NCBI GenBank assembly: GCA_037176725.1 | Contig: JAZBRS010000059.1 | Location: forward strand, 6,249,001-6,313,000 | Length of the DNA stretch: 64,000 nt | Source: Posidonia oceanica | Lineage: Eukaryota; Streptophyta; Magnoliopsida; Alismatales; Posidoniaceae | Reading direction: 5' to 3' | Shown here: positions 45,220-56,081 of the stretch, piece by piece | How the letters are laid out: each line of letters begins with the position of its first letter | How positions within the stretch are numbered: the first letter of the stretch is position 1 | Position numbers and translations under genes: made by a program | The notes under the pieces: model-generated | Told to the model about the DNA's origin: nothing | The model's input: only the letters and a program-made list of their open reading frames with translations | Database searches by the model: none

Positions 45220-47116
45220 TCTATACTACACACACACACAAGAGTTAACCCTTCCTTTTTGCTACCATATTTTTTTGAGATTATTTTACTTTTTCAACCC
45301 TCTATTTAAGTATGATGTGGAACCCACATCTGGTCCCTTCTTTCAATCTCAACATAATTTCTTCATTTAAATACTATAGGAGGCCTACATCCCCCTAATC
45401 TCAACATAATCCCCTCATTTAAGTATTGTGAGGGATGCTACGCAATTTTTTTTTTCTCTTTTATTTTAAAATTTAAATTACCACCTTTTAGAAAATTCGT
45501 TTTTTCTCTCACTATCTAATTCTCACTTTTTTCTATTGTTACGATTTTCCTTTTAATTTATCTTAATGACAAATTGACAGATGTTTTATATTATGAATTT
45601 TTTAGGATCCTCTCTCTATCTTCTTCAACTCCCTTCTTCCTATTTTTTATATTACTTTAAGTTTGCTTCCTAATTTGTATCCTACCTTGAATCGAATTTG
45701 TTTCTCTTTTTACTTATTTTATTAATCTATTTTTATTACTCTATGATATATTAATTTGTTTTTGAACTATGCTCTTTTTTACTTATTTTGAATTTCATAT
45801 TCCTTTTTCCTCTCACTTGTTTATGATTTTTCTCAAATACCTCAAAATCGAAATTTTCCTTATTTTATTAATCTATTTATTACTCTATGATATATTAATT
45901 TGTTTCCTAATTATTCTATCTGTTCATTATTTTGAATTTCAAATTTCTTTTTTTCTAACACTTGGTTATATAGATAACAACAAAAAAAGAAAATAACTAA
46001 AAGAAAGAAATAGAGAAAGAGGGAGAGAACAATAGAATAAGAAGAAGAAGAAGCAACTGCAACCATGGAACAATCTATTTATTTTTTGTGTAAGTTCTCT
46101 TCTCTCTCTTTTTTGACTTACTAATCATTCATTTTTCTAATTTCTTCTCCACCCACTTCTCAATGGCATATGCCTACCATCATTTTTTTCTCCATTATAT
46201 TAATAGAACATATATGGACTATTGTGGTAATGGGCACACAAGTTTTCTTCTTAATTGGTTAAATTCAATAAATATTCATTTATGGTGGATGGGTTGCTTT
46301 TTTATTTGTTTTGATTGTGTTAGTTTTAAATTATATAAAAACAAATGAAAATAACATATGGTCTGAATATATGTTTTACTTTTAATAATACTAAGTTTTT
46401 AACTATTTATTTTATCAATGTTTGTTTTTTTTGTTTTCACAGGATACACAAATGGAGAATACCACAACTTGACTTTTGTTGATGTAAGCATAAAATGTTT
46501 GAAATATTTCCCGTTTGAGTTATTTCATGTTTAAATTTTGTTTTTACTTAACACCGGCATGTGCATATGGTTTATGATAAATATTTATATGTTATTTAGA
46601 TTATGTTTATAATTATCTTATCAATGATAATTTCATAATTGCATGCAGTTCATATGTTCCTATTGTTTCTTTTATTTCTTCACATGCATCATGAACTTAA
46701 AAGTTTTATTTAAACAATTTCCATTTTGGTTTCTTATTCATATGCTTTTTATTGTTTTTTAAATTTTAATTGTTTATTCTATTCTTAATCCTATTATGTG
46801 GGACCCACATATTTCTATAACATTCATTTCTATATTATATGTGGTGCCCATCTATTCAAGCAATAACCAAATTTAGCTCATCACGTGTAGACCTAGAAAT
46901 CGGGACCGACCTGACCCAATCGGTTCGAAATTTTCAAGGCCCGACACTATTTTAATTAAGCAAATATAATTTTTTATTCCAAAGGACTCAAAACGTGCTA
47001 ACTTGAGATCTAGTTCCTCGTTGTTTGGTTAAATCTTTAGTCTTCATTTCCTTTTACTACTTTTTGTATCATTCTAATACAATACTATATGTGTCGATTG
47101 TAAATATAACATTAAT
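45220..47116. other. AT-rich spacer between direct duplications
   Basis: This is pyrimidine- and AT-rich DNA with a (CA)n run near 45231. A weak exon-like pair (ATG at 46064 with a GTAAGT donor; acceptor near 46442 followed by TNGEYHNLTFVDV) is too short to call. Nothing else is seen. Confidence 0.4.
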
Positions 47117-47629
47117 TAAGATTTTACCAAAAATAATGGGGGAAAATATTTTTTATTGTATTACATAACCTAAATTTTCTTTTGATTTTACATGAATATG
47201 TTTATTTAGTAGCATATATTTCTTTAAAAAATGGCTATTTAATATCTCAAACATTTCTAAATTTATTCTAAATGTGTCTCGTACCTCCAATTATTGATTA
47301 AATATATAGACATCGAGTTTTTCTACATATATACTTTTATGTGGCCAGGATCAAATACATTTGATTGTAACTTAATTTGGTAAGATCAAGCTCATCTAGA
47401 TGTTAAATTTTGATCCAAAGTTATGTTCATAAACAAACCATAGATCTTGATTATATATTTAAAGTATTGTATGAACTAAATATCAAGTCGGTTGAAGATA
47501 TTTTGAGTAGACATTGAATATGTACAATATAACAGATTTTTTGAACTCCATAAAGTAAAAATGTGCATGTTGTTTAGATTGTTATACTAAAAGTCTTGTA
47601 AACACTTGAATTTTTTTTTACATAAATAA
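47117..47629 (+). repeat. 0.5-kb direct duplication, copy B
   Basis: This is the partner of 44704-45219 and ends ~325 bp before the start codon of the intact NLR. It does not start with TG or end with CA and has no PBS or purine tract next to it. It is therefore not an LTR. Confidence 0.85.
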
Positions 47630-47954
47630 CAGTCTAATGTGGTTGTATGTGCATATACAACTAATATAACACATTTCATTTTGATATAACAGTATAAATG
47701 AAATGGATTATCTATTTCTTTCAATATTTCTATAATCTTCTTTTACAACTCATATTAATACTACAAACACTCACACGTGACCTCACTTAATAATATTAGA
47801 TTATATTACAAAATATTTTTACACAAAATACTACGGTTTATATACAATAAGTTTTTCATCGATTCATACTGTTGATGTGTACTTCCACGTCACTTACTGC
47901 ATAAGAATAACACCATACACAATAATGTGGACTTTTGTAGTTGCAGGACTCAAC

Positions 47955-50900
47955 ATGGCTCTGGAAGCTATTGCTGTCGCGGTCGGCCAGGATGGGGTGA
48001 AGGCTGCACTAGGCGTCATTCGACGTCATGTCCAGTACTATACATCTTATACGGAAAATGTGGAGCAATTAGAAAGTCAAATGGATGACCTCAAAGCGAA
48101 ACGAAAAGATCTGCAAGATAAGGTAGATGCTGCTCGAAGAACTCAAGACAAACCCTTTGAGCAAGTACTACGGTGGTTGAAAAACTCTGAAGATGTCATA
48201 TCAGAGTGTGAGCAGCTTCAAGAACAGATCGGAAAGAACTCTGGACGACATTATAGGCTTGGTAGAAAGGTTGTTAAGATGATGGAGACTATAAAGGAAC
48301 TCAATGAAAATTGTAATTTCGATACTACCACGGTGGCTTGCAACCCACCTCCTCCAAGAGTCGAGATTACAGCTACAGAGTACGTGGAAGGTCTAGACAC
48401 CATGGAAGAAGCTAAGAATCAAGTGATGGATGCACTGAGGGATGTGGGTGTTTGTGTGATTGGGGTGTGTGGGATGGGAGGGATCGGTAAGACCACATTG
48501 ATGCAAAGGGTCAACAATGAACTCGAGGAGTCACCTGATCTTTTCAAGACTGTTATAATGGTGACAGTGTCCAGCACCCCAGATATCAAAAAACTGCAAG
48601 ACCAGATTGCCGAAAGATTAGGGTTGCAATTGGACAAGAACAAGGAGGTTTCCTTCAGGGCACATAAGCTATCGGAAAGGTTGGAGAAAGAAGGGAGTGT
48701 TCTGATCATTCTAGATGATGTTTGGGAGATGCTGGAAACGGATCAAGTTGGTGTCACATGTGGCAGTGGAAGCAGATGTTGCAAGATTGTATTAACAACA
48801 AGAGACAAGGACGTATGCAGAAATGCTCAAAGAAGTATTCACATGTGCGGCCTCACAGAGAAAGAATCTTGGAAGCTTTTCAGACTGAAAGCTGGAGAAG
48901 TTGTTGATCGGGATGAAATCGAATCGATAGCGGAAGAGGTTTGTAAGGAGTGTGCCCAATTACCGCTGGCAATCTCAGCAGTTGCTTCATCTCTTGAGAA
49001 TGAGGACAGGGATTTCATGTGGAGAGTGCATTTGGATTATCTGAAAAATAGTGAACCAGCTAAGATAAGGGGACTCACAGAAAAAGTGACCAATCCTTTG
49101 AGATTAAGTTATGACCTTTTACACACGAAAGAGCTCAAATTGTGTTTCTTAACCTGCAGCTTATTCCCTGAGGATCATGTCATTGATGTGGTTGATCTAG
49201 TTTACTATGGAATCGGAGAAGGGTTCTTGAAAGGAGGTAATCAACACACGACATTGTTGGATGACTGTCTTTATCTGGTTGATACATTGAAGAGTCGTGG
49301 GTTATTACTAGATCGAGGGGGCGAAGCGACAAGGATGCATGATGTTGTTCGTGATGTGGCCATTTCTATTGCGACTAAAGATGATACATATGGTTTCTAT
49401 GTTAAAGCAGGTGTAGGTCATGAGACAGAGTGGCCAGGGGAGGCAGAACTCCAAGGACGTAAGAGGCTCTCGTTCACAAATAGCCACCTCCAGTATCTTC
49501 CTCCTGAACCAAGATGTGATAGAAAGATCGAATCACTGCTGTTACGGAACAGTGTACATCAAAAGGCTATACCGGATGGTTTTTTTGAAAATATGCGTGA
49601 TCTCTTGATTTTGGACCTGAGAGAAACAAAAATTTCAACACCACCTTTGTCTCTTCGATGCCTGGAAAAGCTGAGAGTGTTTTTAATTTCCTATTTTACA
49701 ATCAGTCCCATTGATAAAAGTCCACACTTAGATGTGACAAACTTGTTAGAGTTGAAGAACCTCGTCGCCCTTTCTCTGGAAAATTTCCAAATCGTCGAAC
49801 TACCGGAGGAGATTGGAGAGCTTGTACTACTGAAGATTCTGGACCTAACAAGTACTAGGATAAGGATCATAAAGCCGAACGTGTTGTCCAGGCTATCTCG
49901 GTTGGAAGAGTTGTACTTGGGGAATTCCTTTAACCGATGGGAAGCTTGTAATGACGCGACCGGTGAGGCCAGCACACACGCCCAACATGACAGGAAGCTT
50001 GCATCCTTTTCTGAGTTGGGATCATTAAAGAAACTCAAGGCGATTGTGGTCCAAGTGGAAAATGCAGAGATCTTCTCTCAAGATATGACCCCCGGTTTTT
50101 TGGAAAGATTGTCAAGATTTCACGTCTCAGTAATACAACATGGATCATCCCGTCCAGGCAGTCTACTAATTCGGTTGGATTTATCTTGCCCAACTCCTAT
50201 GGCTCGTTGGGTCGAGATTTTGATGACGAAAGCTGTCGATTTGTGTTTACATGAGTGCCAAGTGCATACTGCATTGAGGAACAGTACATTTCAACAACAG
50301 CAGCCTTTCAGCAGCCTAAGAGTTCTACAAATCCATTATTGCAACAAGATGGTTGTTGTGTCAGTGCTGACTTTGTTTCTAGTGATGCCCAACCTGGAAG
50401 ACCTCGGTGTTGAAGAATGTGATACATTGAAGGATGTCTTCCAGTACTCGCCAACCAGAGAAGCTGTACGATTTGCAAAACAACCAGAGCAACAACAAGG
50501 CATAACTGCTGCTTTGTGCCCCAGCCTATCGCATATCGTATTAGCAGGACTTCCGCAACTGCAGAATATCGTCTCATGCACTGAAGAAAAGATCACCTCC
50601 TCACCACTACCAGCTGGATCATTTCAGAATTTGAGGACAATCGGTTTTGTTCGATGTGCTAGCTTGCGCCATCTTTTCTCATGGAGCATGGCCATGTGCC
50701 TTGTGCAACTGGAAGTGCTGAAGGCTGATCAATGCATTGCGTTGAAGGAGATCATAAGTGGGAGAGGTTATGATGACAACGTGCATGTTTTCCCCAAGCT
50801 CAAAGATCTTAGACTGAAGTCATTGCCAAAGTTGGAGGGTATGTCCCTCCAGCAGCCACTGGAAATTCTCTTTCTGTTGGAATGCCCGATGTTGAAGAGT

Positions 50901-51032
50901 TCGTTCCTGTGCGGACTTAGTGTGTCAAAGCTACGTTACTTCCGGGTGACGGAGGAGTGGTTCGAAACTTTGGAGTGGGAGGATGAGCACATGAAAAATA
51001 AATGGAAGAACAAAGTGATAAGCTGGTCTTAA
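47955..51032 (+). CDS. CC-NBS-LRR disease resistance protein, RPS2/RPS5 type
   Basis: This is an intact 1,025-codon gene with one coding exon. I chose the ATG at 47955 (MALEAIAVAVGQ) because a splice acceptor (TTGCAG, 47941-47946) lies just before it, making the more upstream ATG at 47877 likely intronic or leader. Residues ~30-75 form a coiled coil. The NB-ARC domain has a P-loop GMGGIGKTT (173-181, Lys179), kinase-2 LIILDDVW (Asp254-Asp255), RNBS-B KIVLTTRDKDVC, QLPLAISAVA near 335 (Gln in place of the usual first Gly of GLPLA) and MHD at 461-463. LRRs run from about 520 to the end, with RMHDVVRDVAI between. Such proteins sense pathogen effectors inside the cell and trigger defence. It resembles the At4g27190-like group common in woody eudicots. 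Confidence 0.93.
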   Translation: MALEAIAVAVGQDGVKAALGVIRRHVQYYTSYTENVEQLESQMDDLKAKRKDLQDKVDAARRTQDKPFEQVLRWLKNSEDVISECEQLQEQIGKNSGRHYRLGRKVVKMMETIKELNENCNFDTTTVACNPPPPRVEITATEYVEGLDTMEEAKNQVMDALRDVGVCVIGVCGMGGIGKTTLMQRVNNELEESPDLFKTVIMVTVSSTPDIKKLQDQIAERLGLQLDKNKEVSFRAHKLSERLEKEGSVLIILDDVWEMLETDQVGVTCGSGSRCCKIVLTTRDKDVCRNAQRSIHMCGLTEKESWKLFRLKAGEVVDRDEIESIAEEVCKECAQLPLAISAVASSLENEDRDFMWRVHLDYLKNSEPAKIRGLTEKVTNPLRLSYDLLHTKELKLCFLTCSLFPEDHVIDVVDLVYYGIGEGFLKGGNQHTTLLDDCLYLVDTLKSRGLLLDRGGEATRMHDVVRDVAISIATKDDTYGFYVKAGVGHETEWPGEAELQGRKRLSFTNSHLQYLPPEPRCDRKIESLLLRNSVHQKAIPDGFFENMRDLLILDLRETKISTPPLSLRCLEKLRVFLISYFTISPIDKSPHLDVTNLLELKNLVALSLENFQIVELPEEIGELVLLKILDLTSTRIRIIKPNVLSRLSRLEELYLGNSFNRWEACNDATGEASTHAQHDRKLASFSELGSLKKLKAIVVQVENAEIFSQDMTPGFLERLSRFHVSVIQHGSSRPGSLLIRLDLSCPTPMARWVEILMTKAVDLCLHECQVHTALRNSTFQQQQPFSSLRVLQIHYCNKMVVVSVLTLFLVMPNLEDLGVEECDTLKDVFQYSPTREAVRFAKQPEQQQGITAALCPSLSHIVLAGLPQLQNIVSCTEEKITSSPLPAGSFQNLRTIGFVRCASLRHLFSWSMAMCLVQLEVLKADQCIALKEIISGRGYDDNVHVFPKLKDLRLKSLPKLEGMSLQQPLEILFLLECPMLKSSFLCGLSVSKLRYFRVTEEWFETLEWEDEHMKNKWKNKVISWS

Positions 51033-54000
51033 GTGGTGAAAGACACCTTTTGTTTACATCCGAGTTCCAGGATGGTCCAATTTATGGGCTTGTGTGTTTC
51101 TATTTGGATTGGCAAATAAATTTCACGAAACAGAATAGAAGTGAAGCTGTATTTTATGGTGTACTGTTCAAGCATTAATTATCATGTTGTAGTTATCTTC
51201 TTATTCTCAAGGTTGATGGAATATGATTTGTATTTCTCTCTGCTATTAATTTAACATGCTCCTTGTTGTACTTCAAATGTATCCATATCTTTTTTCATAT
51301 TTACCTTGGTTAATATCTGATGTCGGCTTTTAGATTTTCTGAATTATATTTGGTAGCTGATTTATCTTGAAATAACCTCTTTATCAAATCACTGGATGCT
51401 GAAGAGCTGAAGGTCTTTAAGGTTGATCAATTGAAGTTTTATCAGTGATGATGAAGTTTAATAGTGCCTATCCATTATTCTTATGTCAATTTCTATGTTT
51501 CCTTCAAACAAAGGTTCTATGTATTTATCCATTTTAGTTTCTTGTGTATAGACAAATATGAAACAAATGTGGAGAAACATATAATCCATAAAATTTTCAT
51601 TTTAACAGAACCTTGAATTGTGTTATTATGATGTTTTTTTATTATGTATATTTTAGAGACTAAAACAAATCAATCCAGATGAAAATATCTAGATAGTGAT
51701 ATGACTAAATTAATGAACTTCTGTCATCTACAAATACCTTCTAATTTAGCTTCAAGAAAAAGTAGTATTGGAAAGCTAACATCTCATATACTAATGACCT
51801 TCTACTAAAAAAAAAGCCTTGTTAAAGGGAAGTCGTGTGTAATGGATCTCCTTAAAAACCATATTAGTGAAGTCCTACTTGTTAAATTATTGGTTTCTAC
51901 ATTCAGAACTCAGTAAACAAAATACAAACTAATGCAGAAATACAAACTCAGCTACTGATGATGAATGGATTACTCAAGTTATTTAGAACTATAGGGCATA
52001 TGGTTTACATTCAAGAACTGCAATAACTAGCTATAGCCTCGAACAGTCAGTGCCTATAAATCTGCCATGCACTCAGATTGTGACAGGAATTATTTTGAAA
52101 TCAAATTCTGAACCAAATTTGACAGAAGTTGACACATCAACTTCTGCTATATAAATTTGGCAAAAGTCAAATGTTGAGGTAAGTGAGCTTCTAATTAGAA
52201 GCTAAATTCTGTGAAAAAATTACAAACCAGAATCTAAACCAAATACAACTTAAATGGGTAAAAGTTGTTGCTCTTCATTACTAATCCTAAGGTAGCTTTG
52301 TTTCACCACAAGATAGCAAAAAAAAAAAGTCAAATAAGTTTAATTCAATTCATTCTCAAACTACTTAAATGAGGAAACGGCATGTGCAACAGATCATCCA
52401 AATTACCATTCAAGCCAATCCTAAGATAGCTTTGTTTTGCCACAAGATACCAAAAAGAATAAGAGGTCTAAGCTTGAATCTAAGTTAAGTTCATCTCAAG
52501 TTTGAATTACACGAATGACATTTGTTCATCAACATCATGTAAACCAATGATCCCTACTTGTTTAGTTATCTGCAAATTGGTGGAATTATTCAATGTTTTA
52601 GCTTCCATATTGACAATAAATCAAGTAAAATACCCAAGATCCAATAACAGATGCTAGCATAGCTCTGGCGATGGATGGATAAATTAAGTTAGAAAATATA
52701 GCGTACATTGACACACTGTTCTCGTTCTAAGAATGACATGCACAATAATCTTTAACAATTAAATGTGTATGAAGTAAGTTGATTTTCACACAAGCTATCA
52801 CTAAACGTACATCAATTGTAGGGCATGTGTTACCAACAGTTTACCAATAATTAATTTTCACTAAGTGGAAATCACCACTCATGCAAATTCTAGCAACAGG
52901 TGATTCCAAGGAAGGTCACGATTAATTAAGATAAATGATTAATTGTTTGCTTTTCGATTAGTTCAAATTGATCCAAGACTATTTGCATAAAACCAGTGAA
53001 CTGCTGCAGTGGGAACTGGAGAAGATATTGTGAGAAGACATTTTAACATATAGATGTTATCACCTTCTCGATTACATGGGTTAACAACAGCTTGCAATAT
53101 CTCATGCTACTACATCCATAATTTTATTTTTCTCTATGTTTTTAGGTTAATTAATCTCTTGGGTTTCTGCTTGACAAGAATTCTAAATGTTATGCGGCAT
53201 CCATCACAATTCACAAGTTCAACATGCTTGAAAGTGCTTCTTGAAAAATGTCTCTTAAGTTGATGTCTTATATAGTGATTACCATAATAAATTAACACTC
53301 AAGAGGATTGTAGTATCAATGTAGTGTACTCATCTTAAATTATTGAATATGCCTTAAACTTGGATGACTCGTTTAACAGATTATGCCATTCGACACCTGA
53401 TTACGTGGATCCAAAACAACCCGATATGGGATCCGATTAAATATTCAATTAAGGATCCGTTTATATCATGTGTGTGTATATATATATGTGTGTGTGTGTG
53501 TTAGGATTATGACGCGATATCTCATCTTCTTAAATCTTCAACCTCTAATACCTTTGTTAGGGAGAACGGTGTTGGTGGCTCTCTAACAGTGAGGTTTCAA
53601 CGGTATTAGGTTTTGCATCCATTGCTCTTATCGTATAGTGGAATCTCTCTCTGCCTCGAAGACATAAATTATTCTGGTCAAATCTCGTACATCCTTGTGT
53701 TTACGTGTGCTTGTATTACTGTGAGTTTCCTTTCTCCTTTTGTAGTTTGATTGTTGTTCTTGTATGTAGACATGTTTTTCCAACAAAAACCATAGTGATT
53801 TACGTACAATGATCACTGATGGGTCTTACTGTATTTTTTCTTATTGTGTGATTCTTAATGAGATAGATTCTCGTCATTATGGTTTGCCCACACAAGAAAA
53901 ATTTTCGTATTTTTATAATCCAACATGTGTTAGATTATGAAATTCTTCCAAAATACTCATGAATATGCACATATCAAATTGTATTTTGCACAAAATTAGT

Positions 54001-54359
54001 CATGTCTAAATGAGGCCTTAACTTGATTAGCCTTGTCTCGAAAGAGTGGATTGTCATCACTGCCAAAGAAGGAGGTCTCTTTCTCTCCTTGGGTAATTCT
54101 TACACGAAAATCTTCTGCTACGGTCGAGTCATATTTGTCATGTCGATGCGCACCTTTTATTTAGACTGTTAATTTTTTTTTGTATGGCTTGAATTGATAC
54201 CGCTACTCATGCTATTAATGAAGTGTGGTATTGTTTTTATATTGCATTTAATGATTGGTGTTATTGGATGGACTTTAGACTCTGCCACATTGTCGCATTG
54301 TCAGAGTTTGCGTTTATTGTGAATTTTTTGAAACCCAAGACATTTCACTGACTCTTTGT
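51033..54359. other. intergenic region downstream of the NLR
   Basis: There are no genes I can support. 52260-52460 contains a repeated phrase (CCTAAGGTAGCTTTGTTT and CCTAAGATAGCTTTGTTT), which also recurs near 59995-60020 (CCTATGGTAGCTTTGTTT), so an uncharacterised dispersed repeat is present. A (TG)n/(TA)n microsatellite lies near 53470-53502. Confidence 0.5.
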
Positions 54360-54480
54360 ATTGAATAAAGCATAGTTCATTCGGTACGTGACTATTATTC
54401 AAATTAGGGAGTTACGGGTTCAAATCCCAATGAGTACAGAACTTTTTGTTAAAAAAAAATTAAAAAAAGAAAAAAAAAAC
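54360..54480 (+). repeat. tRNA-derived SINE, copy 1
   Basis: A pol III A-box-like stretch (TAGTTCATTCGGTACG) is followed ~35 bp later by a B box (GGGTTCAAATCCC), then CAATGAGTACAGAAC and a T/A-rich tail. The arrangement is that of a tRNA-related SINE head. A related copy at 59320-59420 confirms it is dispersed. Confidence 0.65.
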
Positions 54481-54880
54481 TATTCATACTACAAATCATC
54501 AATGCTACCAAATCATTTTCATTTTCTAATTAAACCTATTCATTGCAATGTTATAAATAACAACACAAATTATGAGATGTATTAGTATTCATGCAAACAT
54601 TCACTTGATCTTTATAATTGTGTTAAAAGTACTCATTAAGTCATGTTGTAGTATTCACACTAACATGCATACATTTCAACTAATGTTGCATTTTTTAAAC
54701 CTATTAACAAAAAAATGTTAAACACATTCAATTCTATCATGTTCGCCAAGTAGTAACACAAAATGATCTCATACTCCAGTAACAGCAACACTAATTGCTT
54801 CTGAGTAGGGTACTTCTCCTGTGGTAACCAAGTGCACCAACTATAGAAGCAACTTCTTTAGGAAAAAACTCGCCACGAAC

Positions 54881-55280
54881 AGATGTAGAAAAACTTCCAT
54901 TGCATTGGAAGAGAGCTTAATGTTAACACTACTTTTAAAGATACTTTCTTATTTGAACTAGTAAACAAAAAATAGGGCAACATTACCTTTTTGGTTGGCT
55001 CTTGATCGTCTGCAAACTCTTACCGATCTCCACTACCAATCACTATTTCCACCTTCTAGCGAAGCTCCCTTGAAGAAATGAATAGATGTACAAAAACTTC
55101 CATTGCATTGGAAGAGAGCTTAATATTAACACTACTTTCAAAGATACTTTCTTATTTGAACTAGTAAGCAAAAAAAGGGTAACATTACCTGTTTGTTGGC
55201 TCTTGATTGTCTACAAACTCTTACCAATCTCCACTACCAATCACTATTTCCACCTTCTAGCGAAGCACCCTTGAAGAAAA
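54881..55280 (+). repeat. 202-bp tandem duplication, two copies
   Basis: The first unit starts at 54881 (AGATGTAGAAAAACTTCC) and the second at 55083 (AGATGTACAAAAACTTCC). They are nearly identical through CACCTTCTAGCGAAGC. The unit ends near 55280 after CCCTTGAAGAAA. No coding function was recognised. Confidence 0.85.
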
Positions 55281-56081
55281 GCAAACCATGCTCTCCACCT
55301 TGTCGCTCGCAGGAGACGAGGATCAAAGCAAATGATTCTCCTGTGAGCACTACCTTTGGGCTTTTTCTTCAAACTAAGCCTGAAACTTGTCACTGATGGA
55401 TGCTAATTTGACAATCACCTTTGGCGCACGTCAATAGACAATCGAGTGCCTTGATCATGCTAAAGAAAAAATCACTCGCGCATTTAATACCAGAGGTTTT
55501 GTAACGGTAATACCGGTTTCCATCTGCACCACTCATCACTCCATCCCAAGATCCAACGGAGCATAATGGGAGCGCACCATAACTTCTATAAGCTCCAAAC
55601 CCTATTAGAAGACTGATAATTAATTAAGGTAATGGATATACTATTTGCTTGTTTCGATAACTCAAAATTAATAATCCAAAATTATTTGCTTATAGCGTGC
55701 CTACTACTGCTATGAATTTAAGATGGCAATGCTTGTGATCTACATAAAGATGAATCCAGCTGTTGAATTTTATCAATAGCTATATGATTTATCTCTGGCT
55801 AAATTATGTTGTTTTTTCTATAGACAGTTGGAATGTTCTCTTCTCTAAACAAGTTATAGGTCTAGGTAGCTGAAGCTGACTTAATAGTTAATTAAGTGAA
55901 TTTCTTTTAGGAATACTGTTAATAAGCCACCACTTGACAGATGTTTATATATGTTCGATTGTCCCTCTACCCTTAAATTGGATTTTCTTTAGGTTTAGTG
56001 TCTACTTCGTTGAAATTTAGGAATCAACAGAATTGAATAATAGTTTTTTTTTTTTTTGCATACATGTTTGAAGATTAAATC
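55281..56081. other. spacer before the RGA-type pseudogene
   Basis: No gene is recognised. 55590-56060 is AT-rich and ends in a T-run at 56044-56057 followed by TTGCATACATG. Confidence 0.4.

Noticed and set aside
46064..46490. A tiny two-exon gene (ATG at 46064, acceptor near 46442)
   Set aside because: Only ~25 codons could be joined, with no further exon and no recognisable product.
44704..47629. The direct duplications as a pair of LTRs around a 1.9-kb element
   Set aside because: There are no TG...CA ends, no PBS or purine tract, and no element coding sequence between them.
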